The notes under the pieces were generated by a model that had not been told where the DNA came from, ran no database searches, and saw only the letters and a program-made list of their open reading frames with translations. From Corynebacterium lowii (GTDB lineage Bacteria; Actinomycetota; Actinomycetes; Mycobacteriales; Mycobacteriaceae): a stretch of 64,000 nt of DNA. Both the position numbers and the translations under genes were made by a program. The stretch's first letter is position 1; each line of letters starts with the position of its first letter. The stretch is from the NCBI RefSeq assembly GCF_001412085.1, contig NZ_LKEV01000002.1, positions 124,001 through 188,000 on the forward strand, written 5' to 3'. This document shows positions 36,946 through 46,707 of the stretch, piece after piece.

Positions 36946-37084
36946 AGCAACAATCCTTATTCTTCGGGAAAGAGGACCCTGGCGGCACTTCCCTTCACAG
37001 GGCGCTCGGCCGGTTCGTATCCGTGACATATTTTCGCCGCAGGCCCTCACATGTAAGAGCAGGCAACCAGTGCATTATTCCATC

Positions 37085-37115
37085 TTGGCTTAAGAAAAAC
37101 CAAACGCGCTACACT
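37085..37115 (+). promoter_or_regulatory. Promoter for the thi operon
   Basis: TTGGCT (37085-37090) and TACACT (37110-37115) are separated by 19 bases, slightly wider than ideal. The -10 box lies about 10 bases upstream of the TPP riboswitch, which fits a start of transcription at the head of the aptamer. Confidence 0.5.
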
Positions 37116-37124
37116 GGGCCCATT

Positions 37125-37214
37125 GCCTCACGGGAGCCCGGGGAACGCGGGCTGAGAACGCGCTGCGCCGCGCGGACCGTTAGAACCTGCACGGATCATA
37201 CCGGCGAAGGAAGT
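37125..37214 (+). ncRNA. TPP riboswitch (THI element)
   Basis: The thiamine pyrophosphate aptamer is recognised by its conserved pieces in order: ACGGGAGCCCGGGG, the GCTGAGA element (GGGCTGAGAACG), a variable stem, GAACCTGCACGG, and ATACCGGCGAAGGAAGTC. The ribosome site AAGGAG (37216-37221) and the thiE ATG (37226) follow within 12 bases, with no terminator hairpin between. Control is therefore probably at translation initiation: TPP binding would hide the ribosome site. It regulates thiE-thiO-thiS-thiG-thiF. Confidence 0.93.
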
Positions 37215-37225
37215 CAAGGAGAATC

Positions 37226-37855
37226 ATGCTGGATCTGCGCTGTTATCTGGTCACCGGCCCCGGTAACGCCCCTCACGTGGCTGCGGCCGCCGCACGCGGG
37301 GGCGCCGGAGTGGTGCAGGTGCGCAGCAAACCCATCGGTACCCGCGAACTCTTAAGCCTTGCCACCGAGGTGGCCCGCGCCGTGGCACAGGCCAATCCCG
37401 CAACGAAGGTGCTTATCGACGACCGCGTGGACGTCGCCGCCGCACTCATGCGACGCGGGGAGCACGTGCACGGGGTGCACCTGGGCCAAGAGGATCTGCC
37501 CGTGGCCGATGCGCGCGCGATTCTCGGCCCGCAGGCCATCATCGGGCTGACCACCGGCACCCTGGACCTGGTGCAGCGGGCCAACGAGGTGGCTCCCTAC
37601 CTGAATTACATCGGGGCGGGTCCCTTCCGTCCCACCCCCACCAAGGATTCCGGCCGTCCGCCGCTGGGAGTGGAGGGCTATCCCCCTCTGGTCAAGGCCA
37701 CGAACTTGCCCATCGTGGCCATTGGGGACGTCACCCCTGCCGACGCCCCGGCGCTGGCCGCCACTGGTATAGCCGGGGTGGCTCTGAGCCGCGCCCTCAT
37801 GCAGGCCGGGAACCCCGAGGCCACGGCCCGCGCGGTGGTGGAGGCCTTCGCATGA
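37226..37855 (+). CDS. thiE: Thiamine-phosphate synthase
   Basis: ThiE couples HMP-pyrophosphate with the thiazole phosphate to give thiamine phosphate. The 209-residue TIM-barrel protein shows VVQVRSKPIGTRELL (about 31-45), LIDDRVDVAAA, VHLGQEDLPVADAR and the pyrophosphate-binding GAGPFRPTPTKDSG (about 131-144). It is the first gene after the TPP riboswitch. Its stop overlaps the thiO ATG (ATGA). thiD and thiC are not in the window. Confidence 0.96.
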   Translation: MLDLRCYLVTGPGNAPHVAAAAARGGAGVVQVRSKPIGTRELLSLATEVARAVAQANPATKVLIDDRVDVAAALMRRGEHVHGVHLGQEDLPVADARAILGPQAIIGLTTGTLDLVQRANEVAPYLNYIGAGPFRPTPTKDSGRPPLGVEGYPPLVKATNLPIVAIGDVTPADAPALAATGIAGVALSRALMQAGNPEATARAVVEAFA

Positions 37856-38931
37856 GCCAGCGGGTATATGTGGTGGGCGCGGGAATCATCGGCCTGACCA
37901 CGGCCTTTGAACTCAGCGAACGCGGCGTGAGCGTGACGCTGATCGACCCTGCCCCCGCCAGCGGGGCCTCGCATTTTGCCGGGGGCATGCTGGCCCCGGT
38001 GGCCGAGGTGCAGTACCGCCAGGAACCGTTGTACCCACTCATGCGGGAATCGGCGGCGCTCTACCCCGATCTCTTAGAACGCCTGGGGCGGGTCACCGAT
38101 CTGCCGCTGGGCTATCACAATCACGGCACGTTGGTGGTGGCCGCCGACCGCGCCGATGCACAGCACCTAGCCGAACTCACCGAGCACCAGCAGGCTCACG
38201 GCATGGAGGCCCAGCGCCTCACCCTGCGCGAGGCGCGCCGCTTAGAGCCCGCGCTCTCCCCCGCGCTGGCCGGGGTGGTTTCCATTCCCAGCGATACTCA
38301 GGTGGAGCCACGATTACTCACCGCCGCGCTGCGCGATGCCTTAACCCGGCGCGGGATCACCTTCCTCAAGGCGACAGTCACGGGGCTTAGCGAGGGGCAC
38401 CTCGATACCGACCGCGGCCCCCTCGATACCCGTGGGGCGCAGGTGGTGCTCGCGGCGGGACTGGGCATGGCGTCGATAAGCACGGGCCTGCGCCTGCGCC
38501 CGGTGTACGGGGACATTCTGGTAGCGCGCAGCCCTGGTCTGCTGGACCGCGTGGTGCGCGGTTTTGTGCGTGATAGACCTATTTATCTGATTCCGCGCGG
38601 GGAGACGCTGGCTATCGGGGCCACCTCCCGGGAGGACCATCGCGGCGATACCCCGCTGGGAGCCGTGCGCGATCTGCTGGATGATGCCTGCCAGATCGTG
38701 CCCGCCTTGGAGGAGGCCGGACTAGTGGAATGGGGCACCGGCGCGCGGCCCGGCACCCCCGATGACCTGCCCTATCTGGGGCGTATCTCCCCGCAGGTTG
38801 TGGTGTCCACCGGATATTTCCGCCACGGTATTTTGCTGGCCGCGCTCGGTGGGCTGGCCGGGGCGCGCCTGGCCCTGGGCGAGGCGCCCGGCTTTGACCT
38901 CAGCGCCTGCGCACCACAGCGCCATAAGTAA
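37852..38931 (+). CDS. thiO: Glycine oxidase
   Basis: ThiO oxidises glycine to the imine used for the thiazole ring in aerobes that do not use ThiH. The 359-residue FAD protein has the N-terminal site VYVVGAGIIGLTTAFELSER (about 4-23). GASHFAGGMLAPVAE is the typical second motif, and GATSREDHRGDTPLG and YLGRISPQVVVSTGYFRHG close the FAD site. The D-amino-acid-oxidase family assignment is supported further by its place in the thi operon. Confidence 0.94.
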   Translation: MSQRVYVVGAGIIGLTTAFELSERGVSVTLIDPAPASGASHFAGGMLAPVAEVQYRQEPLYPLMRESAALYPDLLERLGRVTDLPLGYHNHGTLVVAADRADAQHLAELTEHQQAHGMEAQRLTLREARRLEPALSPALAGVVSIPSDTQVEPRLLTAALRDALTRRGITFLKATVTGLSEGHLDTDRGPLDTRGAQVVLAAGLGMASISTGLRLRPVYGDILVARSPGLLDRVVRGFVRDRPIYLIPRGETLAIGATSREDHRGDTPLGAVRDLLDDACQIVPALEEAGLVEWGTGARPGTPDDLPYLGRISPQVVVSTGYFRHGILLAALGGLAGARLALGEAPGFDLSACAPQRHK

Positions 38932-39926
<995 letters not shown>

Positions 39927-39927
<1 letters not shown>

Positions 39928-41051
39928 TGGCGGTACTTCCGGTTGAAGAGTTACGCCGCGTGGCCCGCCACCTGGCCCTGCCCGGCTTTGGCATGGAAGA
40001 ACAGGAGCGGCTGCACGCCAGCCGCGTACTGGTGATTGGCGCGGGTGGACTGGGCTGCCCGCTCCTGCAATCCCTGGCCGCCGCGGGGCTGGGCCACATC
40101 GTGCTGCTCGATGATGATGTGGTGGACCTGAGCAATATCCACCGCCAGATTCTCTTTGGCGCCAGCGACGTGGGCCGCCCCAAGGTGGAGGTGGCCGCCG
40201 CACGGTTGCGTGAACTCCAACCAGGTATCTCGGTGGAAGCACGCCAGGAGCGCCTGGATAATACAAACGCGCTGGACTACTTCCGGGGCGTGGACCTGGT
40301 GATCGACGGCTCCGATACCTTCGCCACCAAGTACCTCAGCGCGGATGCCTCCGAGATCACCGGCACTCCCCTGCTCTGGGGGACGGTGCTGCGCTTTAGT
40401 GGACAGGTGGCGCTGTGGCACTCCGGGGCGGGTGCTGAGACCGGCGCCCAGCCCAGCGTGGGACTGCGCGATCTCTTCCCCGAACAACCCGCCGCCGATT
40501 CCGTGCCCGACTGCGCCACCGCCGGGGTACTGGGAGCCACCACGGCGGTGGTGGCAAACCTCATGGCCACCGAGACCATCGCGCTGCTCAGTGGCCTGCG
40601 CCCGGTGGTGCCAGGCACGGTGCTTACGTACGACGCCCTGGCCGCCACCCTGTGCACCTTCCGTGTGAGCGCCGACCCGGCGCGCGAGCCGGTGACAGAA
40701 CTGGCCGATGATTATGGTGCGGGGGCGTGCGGTGTTGATTCGTCCGGTCTGGCCGGCTCTCTCCTTCCCGAGGTGCGCTCTGGCGCAGCCGCTGCCCTGG
40801 ACATACGCGAGCCCCACGAGGTATTGCTGAGCGACCTTCCGGCCGATCTTCACCCGCACCGATTGCCGCTGAGCTCGGTTGGCTCTATTGATGACGTCAG
40901 CGCGGCGCTGCGCGGCATGGGAGCGGAGAAAGTGGTGGTGTACTGCGCCTCTGGGAAACGCAGCGCGGAGTTTGTGCGCCGCTACGGTGATTTGGGGTGG
41001 GAACTGGTGAGCTTGCCGGGCGGGGTGAAAGGGATAGGAGAAAACATATGA
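39927..41051 (+). CDS. thiF: ThiF/MoeB-type adenylyltransferase with C-terminal rhodanese domain
   Basis: This protein activates the ThiS C-terminus with ATP and supplies sulfur to it. In 374 residues, an E1-like domain (about 1-250) has the ATP loop VLVIGAGGLGCPLLQSLAAAG and DVVDLSNIHRQILF. A rhodanese domain follows (about 265-370), with its active-site Cys in VVYCASGKRSAEF. The paired zinc cysteines of E. coli ThiF/MoeB (CxxC twice) are not present: the first site reads VGLRDLFPEQ and the second has only one Cys (ATLCTFRVS). The conserved Cys in PDCATAGVLGA remains. The ATG overlaps the thiG stop (TGATG). MoeZ-like action on other carriers is possible. Confidence 0.92.
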
Positions 41052-41124
41052 AAGACGGTGCTGCGGCGCGCGCACGCCTTTGAGGAATTGGGTAAGAGTA
41101 TCCGGGAAGTGAAGGGGGCAAGGG

Positions 41125-42261
41125 CTAACTTTCTCTCATATATTCCCTCAGATACGGCAAGGCAAAGTCCACATAACCCCGCTGTGGAGAATAAATCATC
41201 TGGTTAAGAAGCAACCGCTCCCGATAGCGATTGACATATTGGGAACTCACTGCCAAGCGTTCCGCAATAGAGCATATGGAAGAAGGCCCCTCATCTTCCG
41301 CCATAGCGGAAAGAAAGTCCCGATCCTTCTCCGATAAATCAGCCACCGCTGGCTCGTGGACAAGTTGGCGTAATTTAGCCCGGGCCTTGTCCACGCCCGC
41401 TTGCACAGTCGGCTCATCAATCACCTTCGACGCCGCATAACGCACCGACCATTGGCCAACGAGCTGAATCATAAATGGATACCCAGCGCAGGCCTGTACT
41501 GCCTGGTCCAAGGCAGACTTTTCCCAGGATAAACCCCTCTCCTGGAGCGGTATGGATAAACCACGCCGCACCTCCGAAGTATGCACTCCGCGGAGTTCAA
41601 TGCGGTTTGCCCGGCGTAAAAAGGTGAGTTGGTTAGTGCCATCTTTATCCGAGAGCAGTGGCTCAACCGCAGAGGGGATACCCGCCATTGCCACCGCTAT
41701 TTGCCTATTTTCGCGTAAGAGATGCTGCACCGTAGTGGCAAACTCGATGATTTCCGCGCGGGATAGATAATGCAACTCGTCCAGAGTAATGAGAAGGCCA
41801 GGTATCTCCTGCCCCACTCGCGCCGCCCTGTCCACCTGCGATTCCAAAAGCATGGTGAGGGTATCGCGTAGCGTCAATTCGGGTTGGTGCATCTCCTGGC
41901 GCTCCATATCCATGCCTACAGACCCAAACTTGAATCCCCGTACCCTGGCTTTCTCTGTATTCTCACTTTGGCTCAACAGCCGATAGGCATAGTCACGAAT
42001 ACGCGCAACAAAACCCCTCGTGGCGGTTTCAGAAATAACGTGCCACCCGCGTTCTCTCGCCACGTCCTCGAAAGCATTAAGCAACACCGTCTTACCCATG
42101 CCACGGGTGCCCTTAATGAGGGAGATGCGCTCGTGACTTCCCGGACCCGAGTCGAGCGCCCAGGAAAAATCTTCGATGTCCCCGTCGCGGCCCACGAGAA
42201 CTGGAGGACTCACGCCCAAGGAGGCATTGAAAGGGTTGAGAGATGGCACCATGTCCATCAC
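41125..42261 (-). CDS. AAA ATPase of unknown role with C-terminal winged helix
   Basis: This 378-residue protein is a STAND/Orc1-like AAA ATPase: Walker A GTRGMGKTVLL (about 51-61), Walker B LLITLDELHYL (about 157-167), and an arginine-rich sensor region around RRANRIELRG. A C-terminal winged-helix-like part follows (about 305-375; SICSIAERLAVSSQYVNRYR). No effector domain is fused. Proteins of this shape are usually called ATP-binding protein and may act as regulators or in mobile-element biology. GTG 42261 has AAGG ten bases upstream; ATG 42258 is an alternative. Base composition is lower in GC than the flanking thi and tex genes, which may mark acquired DNA. Three phased repeats lie immediately upstream. 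Confidence 0.8.
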   Translation of the reverse strand: MMDMVPSLNPFNASLGVSPPVLVGRDGDIEDFSWALDSGPGSHERISLIKGTRGMGKTVLLNAFEDVARERGWHVISETATRGFVARIRDYAYRLLSQSENTEKARVRGFKFGSVGMDMERQEMHQPELTLRDTLTMLLESQVDRAARVGQEIPGLLITLDELHYLSRAEIIEFATTVQHLLRENRQIAVAMAGIPSAVEPLLSDKDGTNQLTFLRRANRIELRGVHTSEVRRGLSIPLQERGLSWEKSALDQAVQACAGYPFMIQLVGQWSVRYAASKVIDEPTVQAGVDKARAKLRQLVHEPAVADLSEKDRDFLSAMAEDEGPSSICSIAERLAVSSQYVNRYRERLLLNQMIYSPQRGYVDFALPYLREYMRES

Positions 42262-42272
42262 AGTACCCGAGC

Positions 42273-42300
42273 CTTGTTTATTCTTGTTTAAACTTGTTTA
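42273..42300 (-). repeat. Three 8-bp direct repeats at exact 10-bp spacing upstream of the AAA ATPase gene
   Basis: CTTGTTTA occurs at 42273-42280, 42283-42290 and 42293-42300, on the minus strand reading TAAACAAG three times. Spacing is one helical turn, so a protein could bind all three on one DNA face. The array covers the likely promoter of the ATPase gene and touches the stop codon of the preceding gene. Confidence 0.85.
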
Positions 42301-42630
42301 TTTTCTACCCAATACCACTTTCCACCCCACCAACACCGCTGCCCAGCCGGCCCCGATACTCAAACCCGTAGCCACCAGGGATACCCAGGAGAAATCAACC
42401 AGCCCACCGATCAACCCCAACAAGGCACACAGGAGCACTCTCCGCATATCCGCCAAGCGATCTTCCCCCACCGGAGCCTTCCTCCGAATACTCTCCGCCA
42501 GCAGCGCACAAAAGATAAGCTCCACGCCGAGACCAAGCAGCACGCTGCTCACTCGGAAACAGACCGCCAGCACACTGCATAGCCCCACTCCGGTCAAGGT
42601 CAATAACCACTTCGGAGAGTTCGTCGTCAT
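42298..42630 (-). CDS. Hypothetical four-helix membrane protein
   Basis: This 110-residue protein is not recognised. Hydrophobic stretches at about 8-26, 29-45, 64-80 and 85-105 suggest four transmembrane segments. A short positively charged loop lies between the second and third (RRKAPVGEDRLADMRR). It starts at ATG 42630, 11 bases after the tex stop, and is probably co-transcribed with tex. No motif indicates function. Confidence 0.7.
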   Translation of the reverse strand: MTTNSPKWLLTLTGVGLCSVLAVCFRVSSVLLGLGVELIFCALLAESIRRKAPVGEDRLADMRRVLLCALLGLIGGLVDFSWVSLVATGLSIGAGWAAVLVGWKVVLGRK

Positions 42631-42641
42631 GGCTCCCCAGC

Positions 42642-44993
42642 CTAGCGACCAAACCCGGCGCGCTTAAGGGCTTCGGCCATCGAGCCAGCGGCGGGCTTTC
42701 CGCCACCGGAGCCCTGGGAACGACGCGAACCCTTCGCACCGCCGCGACCACCACCGCGCCCGTTAGCACCACCACCAGAGCTCCTATCACCACGCGGCCC
42801 CTTACCCCGGCCACCGGCATGACCTTGCTTCTTCCCACCACCTTCGGCACCGGGCTCGTCGTTAAGCCGGAGGGAAAGGGAGATGCGCTTGCGCTCCACG
42901 TCCACCTCCATGACCTTCACCCGCACCACCTGGCCGGAGCGCACCACATCGCGGGGGTCGGAGACGAAGGTGTCTGACATCGCGGAAACGTGTACCAGGC
43001 CGTCCTGGTGAACTCCCACGTCCACGAAGGCACCGAAGGCCGCCACGTTGCTCACGGTACCTTCCAGGATCATGCCGGGGCGCAGGTCGGAGACCTTTTC
43101 CACGCCCTCCTTGAAGGTGGCGGTCACGAAGTCGGGGCGGGGGTCGCGGCCAGGTTTGTCCAGCTCCGCGATAATGTCCGTGACGGTGGGGAGACCGAAG
43201 TTCTCATCGGCAAAGTCCTGGGGCTTGAGCTTGGAAAGCACGTTGGTATTGCCGATGAGTTCGGCCACCGAGCACCCCTGGGAGGCGGCGATGCGCTGGG
43301 CCACGGGGTAGGCCTCGGGGTGGACGGCGGAGGAATCGAGGGGTTCCGTGCCGCCGTTGATACGTAGGAAGCCCGCGCACTGCTCGAAGGCCTTGGGACC
43401 CAGGCGGGGAACCTTGGTGAGTTCCTTGCGGGTAGCAAAGGCCCCGTTCTCATCGCGGTAGGCCACGATGTTACCCGCGAGCGTGGAGGAAACCCCCGCC
43501 ACGCGAGCCAGCAGCGGCGCGGAGGCGGAATTGAGGTCCACACCCACGCCATTGACGGCATCTTCCACCACGCCGTCGAGGGTGCGGGCCAGGGCGGTTT
43601 GGTTGACGTCGTGCTGGTACTGGCCCACGCCGATAGATTTGGGGTCGATCTTCACCAGTTCCGCCAGGGGGTCTTGGAGGCGTCGGGCGATGGAAACCGC
43701 CCCGCGCAGGGAGACGTCCATATCGGGGAACTCGCTCGCGGCGAGTTCGGAGGCCGAGTACACCGAGGCACCCGATTCTGAAACCACCACCGGGGTGGGG
43801 CGCACTCCCCCGGCCTCCGCCACGGCAGCGGCCACCTCGCGGGCGAGCTTTTCCGATTCCCGCGAGGCCGTGCCATTGCCCACGGCCATAAGCTCCACCC
43901 CATGCTTGCGGCACAGGCTAGACAGGATTGCCACGGCGTCCGACCAGCGATTTTGCGGCTGGTGCGGGTAGACGATGGCGGTATCGAGGACCTTGCCGGT
44001 GGCGTCCACCACCGCGCACTTCACGCCGTTGCGGTAGCCGGGGTCCAGGCCGAGCACGGCCTTGTGGCCCGCGGGGGCGGCGAGCAGAACGTCGCGCAGG
44101 TTCGCGCCAAAGACCTCTAGGGCTCCCTGTTCCGCGCGCTCCTTGAGGCGGGTGCGCGCGTCCAGGCCGGAGGAAACCTCCAACTTGGTGCGCCAACCCC
44201 AGTGCACGGCGGAGGCCAGCCACTCGGAGGATTGAGTATCGAGGTCAAAGCGCTGCGCAATCATGCCCTCGTAGAGGGAATCCTCCCCGGCGTCCAGGTT
44301 CAAGGTGAGCACCCCCTCGGCCTCACCGCGCAGCAGCGCCAGGATTCGGTGGCTGGGGAGTTTGGTCAGCGGCTCGGAGAACTCAAAGTAATCCTTATAC
44401 TTGGCTCCCTCCTGCTCCTTGCCCTCCACCACGGAGGAACCCAGGGTACCGCGCTGAAATACCTGCTCGCGTACCTCGCCCACGAGGTCGGCGTCGAGGG
44501 CAAAGCGGTCGATGAGAATGGCCCGCGCACCGTCGAGGGCCGCCTTGGCATCGGCGTAGCCCTCGGTGAGGTAGGCCGCGGCCGCCTCCTCGGGGTTGAG
44601 CGCGGGGTTGGCCACCAGGACGTCGGTCAGCGGTTCAAGCCCTGCCTCGCGGGCCTTATCTGCCTTGGTCTTGCGGCGCTTTTTGAAGGGTGCGTAGAGA
44701 TCTTCCAGGCGAGCCTTGGTGGTGCACTCCATAATCAGGCTGCGCAGCAGATCATCGAGTTTGCCCTGCTCCTCGATGGCGGCGAGCACAGTCTGCTTGC
44801 GTTCTTCGAGTTCGCGCAGGTAGGTGGCGCGTTCCTCGATGGCACGCAGGGCGGTGTCGTCCAGGCCGCCGGTGACCTCCTTGCGGTAGCGCGCGATGAA
44901 GGGCACGGTGTTGCCCTCTTCTAACAGGCGGAGCGCGGCTTCTACCTGGTCGCGGCGCACGCCGAGTTCCTGAGCAATGGTGGCTGCAATCAT
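42642..44993 (-). CDS. tex: Tex-family RNA-binding transcription accessory protein
   Basis: Tex is a conserved nucleic-acid-binding protein that affects transcription and stress tolerance. The 783-residue protein begins with the helical Tex_N domain (EEGNTVPFIARYRKEVTGGL, about 28-47), then a YqgF/RNase-H-like domain (GLDPGYRNGVKCAVVD), helix-hairpin-helix repeats (VDLNSASAPLLARVAGVSS) and an S1 RNA-binding domain (ILEGTVSNVAAFGAFVDVG, near 640-660). The last 60 residues are a Gly/Arg-rich basic tail. The ATG 44993 sits seven bases after a TAGAAT box, so the mRNA is probably leaderless; in-frame starts at 45002 and 45026 are less likely. Confidence 0.95.
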   Translation of the reverse strand: MIAATIAQELGVRRDQVEAALRLLEEGNTVPFIARYRKEVTGGLDDTALRAIEERATYLRELEERKQTVLAAIEEQGKLDDLLRSLIMECTTKARLEDLYAPFKKRRKTKADKAREAGLEPLTDVLVANPALNPEEAAAAYLTEGYADAKAALDGARAILIDRFALDADLVGEVREQVFQRGTLGSSVVEGKEQEGAKYKDYFEFSEPLTKLPSHRILALLRGEAEGVLTLNLDAGEDSLYEGMIAQRFDLDTQSSEWLASAVHWGWRTKLEVSSGLDARTRLKERAEQGALEVFGANLRDVLLAAPAGHKAVLGLDPGYRNGVKCAVVDATGKVLDTAIVYPHQPQNRWSDAVAILSSLCRKHGVELMAVGNGTASRESEKLAREVAAAVAEAGGVRPTPVVVSESGASVYSASELAASEFPDMDVSLRGAVSIARRLQDPLAELVKIDPKSIGVGQYQHDVNQTALARTLDGVVEDAVNGVGVDLNSASAPLLARVAGVSSTLAGNIVAYRDENGAFATRKELTKVPRLGPKAFEQCAGFLRINGGTEPLDSSAVHPEAYPVAQRIAASQGCSVAELIGNTNVLSKLKPQDFADENFGLPTVTDIIAELDKPGRDPRPDFVTATFKEGVEKVSDLRPGMILEGTVSNVAAFGAFVDVGVHQDGLVHVSAMSDTFVSDPRDVVRSGQVVRVKVMEVDVERKRISLSLRLNDEPGAEGGGKKQGHAGGRGKGPRGDRSSGGGANGRGGGRGGAKGSRRSQGSGGGKPAAGSMAEALKRAGFGR

Positions 44994-45000
44994 TCGGATC

Positions 45001-45006
45001 ATTCTA
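45001..45006 (-). promoter_or_regulatory. -10 box for leaderless tex transcript
   Basis: Minus-strand TAGAAT, a 5 of 6 match to TATAAT, ends seven bases before the tex ATG at 44993, placing the transcription start on the start codon. No ribosome site is present. Confidence 0.6.
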
Positions 45007-45032
45007 GCGGTAGCCCGTGGCGGCACATTGTG

Positions 45033-45055
45033 CTAGTTTTACTAGTTGTGCTAGT
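45033..45055 (+). repeat. Three CTAGT repeats at the GntR gene start (probable operator)
   Basis: CTAGT occurs at 45033-45037, 45042-45046 and 45051-45055, at a strict 9-base period; the middle copy forms the palindrome ACTAGT. They span the -10 region (TAGTTT, 45034-45039) and the GTG start of the regulator gene. Binding here would block its transcription, so autoregulation is the simplest reading. Confidence 0.6.
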
Positions 45056-45413
45056 TCTTATCGGCCCGCAGGACCCCCGCCCCATCTACGAGCAAATCGC
45101 CGGACAGGTCACCGAGCAGATACGCGACGGCACCATCGCCCCCGGCCAGCGCCTACCCGCCGCCACGGAACTAGCCGCCTCCCTCGACCTCAACCGCAAC
45201 ACCGTGCTCCAGGCCTATCGCTTGCTGCGCGACCGGGGCCAGGTGGAACTGCGCCGCGGGCGCGGAGCCGTGGCCCTGGCCCCCACATCGCCGCCCCCAA
45301 AGATCAACAAGGAAGTGCAGCGCAGCGTGGAGGCGCTTATCGACGCCGCCCGCCGCCACAACCTCTCCCTCGACGCCGTGACCACCCTGCTCTCCCAAGG
45401 AGGACTGCAATGA
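45048..45413 (+). CDS. GntR-family (YtrA-like) transcriptional regulator
   Basis: This 121-residue protein is a short GntR repressor. The winged helix (about 8-75; PIYEQIAGQVTEQIRDGTIA, RLPAATELAASLDLNRNTVLQAY, in part) is followed by a 45-residue helical dimerisation tail, the size of the YtrA branch. YtrA-type repressors normally control the membrane or ABC genes in their own operon. The stop overlaps the downstream DUF1648 gene (ATGA). GTG 45048 is chosen because an upstream TAGTTT box fits a leaderless start; GTG 45030 is an alternative. Confidence 0.9.
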   Translation: MLVLIGPQDPRPIYEQIAGQVTEQIRDGTIAPGQRLPAATELAASLDLNRNTVLQAYRLLRDRGQVELRRGRGAVALAPTSPPPKINKEVQRSVEALIDAARRHNLSLDAVTTLLSQGGLQ

Positions 45414-46351
45414 AACGCTTTTTATTCCGCACCGTCTTACCCGTTGGGCTCATCAGCCTGGCCTGCCTTATATGGTCAGCCTCCCTCATTCCTGCGGTGC
45501 CCGATCCCCTGGCCGTGCATTTCAGCGGTTCTAGCCCCAATGGTTTTGCCGACCCGCTCGTATTTTGGCTCCTGACCAGCGGCCTCGTGGTGGGGCTTGT
45601 GGCTCTGTACTGCTGGCTGCTCGCCCAGGGAGCTGCGCGCGGGCCGATGGCACGATTTCATGCCGCGAGCATGGCCTTTGGTTGCTTTCTAGTCAGCGGC
45701 GCACAACTGAGCACCTTTCTCACCCAGAAGGGACTAAGTGACGCCACCCAGGCGACTCTTTCCTGGGGCCACCTCGCCGCAATTTTCGGCAGCGCCCTCG
45801 GTGGGAGCGCGCTCATCACCCTGCTTGCCACACCCCTACCTGCGGCGGAAAGCACCGTGATACACCCCGAAGCCCTCGACGTCCCCGCCGGTGGGGCCGC
45901 CTCCTGGAACGCCACCCTCACCATTCCCCTTCCGTTTGCCACCGTTCTCGGTTTGAGCACCGCCGTGCTCCTCAGCCTGGGGATATTCACGAACCCCTGG
46001 CTGCTGCTCGCAGCGGGTTTCCTGCTTCTTCTTTCCCTGAGCATGGGTTACTGGCGGCTGCGCGCCGATTCTCGCGGTCTCTCCTGCCGCAGCATGCTCG
46101 GCTGGCCCCGCCGCAATATCCCCGCCGCCGAGATCGAGCGCGCCGAGGTCACCGAGATTCAGCCGATGAACTGGGGCGGCTGGGGCTGGCGCACCAACCC
46201 ACGCGGCCAAGCCCTCGTGCTAGGCAAAGGCCCCGGCCTGCGCATGGTACTCCGCAGCAGCAAGATCATGGAGATTACCTGCGAGGATGCCCCCACCGCC
46301 GCTGCCGTGCTCAATCACTATGCGGGTGCTGCCACGCGCACGCCGCGCTAA
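45410..46351 (+). CDS. DUF1648 domain-containing membrane protein
   Basis: This 313-residue membrane protein has an N-terminal DUF1648-type unit: a first transmembrane segment (about 8-25), the diagnostic PDPLAVHFSGSSPNGFADPL (about 31-50) and three more segments to about residue 155. Two further hydrophobic segments lie near 190-225, followed by a soluble C-terminal part (about 230-313) with a PH-like flavour. It is translationally coupled to the GntR regulator, so the two form a self-regulated operon. Related proteins are linked to resistance to cell-wall-active compounds in some Gram-positives; that role here is only an inference. Confidence 0.8.
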   Translation: MKRFLFRTVLPVGLISLACLIWSASLIPAVPDPLAVHFSGSSPNGFADPLVFWLLTSGLVVGLVALYCWLLAQGAARGPMARFHAASMAFGCFLVSGAQLSTFLTQKGLSDATQATLSWGHLAAIFGSALGGSALITLLATPLPAAESTVIHPEALDVPAGGAASWNATLTIPLPFATVLGLSTAVLLSLGIFTNPWLLLAAGFLLLLSLSMGYWRLRADSRGLSCRSMLGWPRRNIPAAEIERAEVTEIQPMNWGGWGWRTNPRGQALVLGKGPGLRMVLRSSKIMEITCEDAPTAAAVLNHYAGAATRTPR

Positions 46352-46443
46352 CCCCCGGCTCTAACTCCCCCGCCATCGAGGTGCCATACCAATAAGCACC
46401 CTCCGGCAAGCAGGCCACCACCGCAGCCGTGGCCTGCCGCAGG

Positions 46444-46707
46444 TCAAAGATCACTATGACCGGTCACCACGAGCCGATAGAGCACCTGGGCAATGGGTGG
46501 GTGCCCCTCCACCTGGGCGTACTGGGTGACCAGCATATTATCGGGCTCGCAGGTGAGGTCCACCTGCTCGGCCCAGATTCCGGTGGGCTCATATCCGCGC
46601 TCGCGCAGCGCCTCCGCCATGCCCTCGCTCACCTGCTCCCATTCGGCAGGAATGAGCAGTACGTTAAGGTCCGTGGAAATACTAGGCAAATTAGAAGTAC
46701 TAGGCAC
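46444..46707 (-). CDS. Small hypothetical protein at the end of rimM-trmD
   Basis: This 87-residue soluble protein is not recognised. Its start overlaps the trmD stop by eight bases and codon use matches its neighbours, which favours a real gene. The sequence (LNVLLIPAEWEQVSEGMAEA, ERGYEPTGIWAEQVD, YRLVVTGHSDL) suggests a small alpha/beta fold. No motif points to a function. Confidence 0.7.
   Translation of the reverse strand: MPSTSNLPSISTDLNVLLIPAEWEQVSEGMAEALRERGYEPTGIWAEQVDLTCEPDNMLVTQYAQVEGHPPIAQVLYRLVVTGHSDL

Noticed and set aside
41048..41083. Tiny frame overlapping the thiF stop (ATGA, 11 codons)
   Set aside because: It is too short, has no recognisable content and is probably chance; no longer gene follows in frame.
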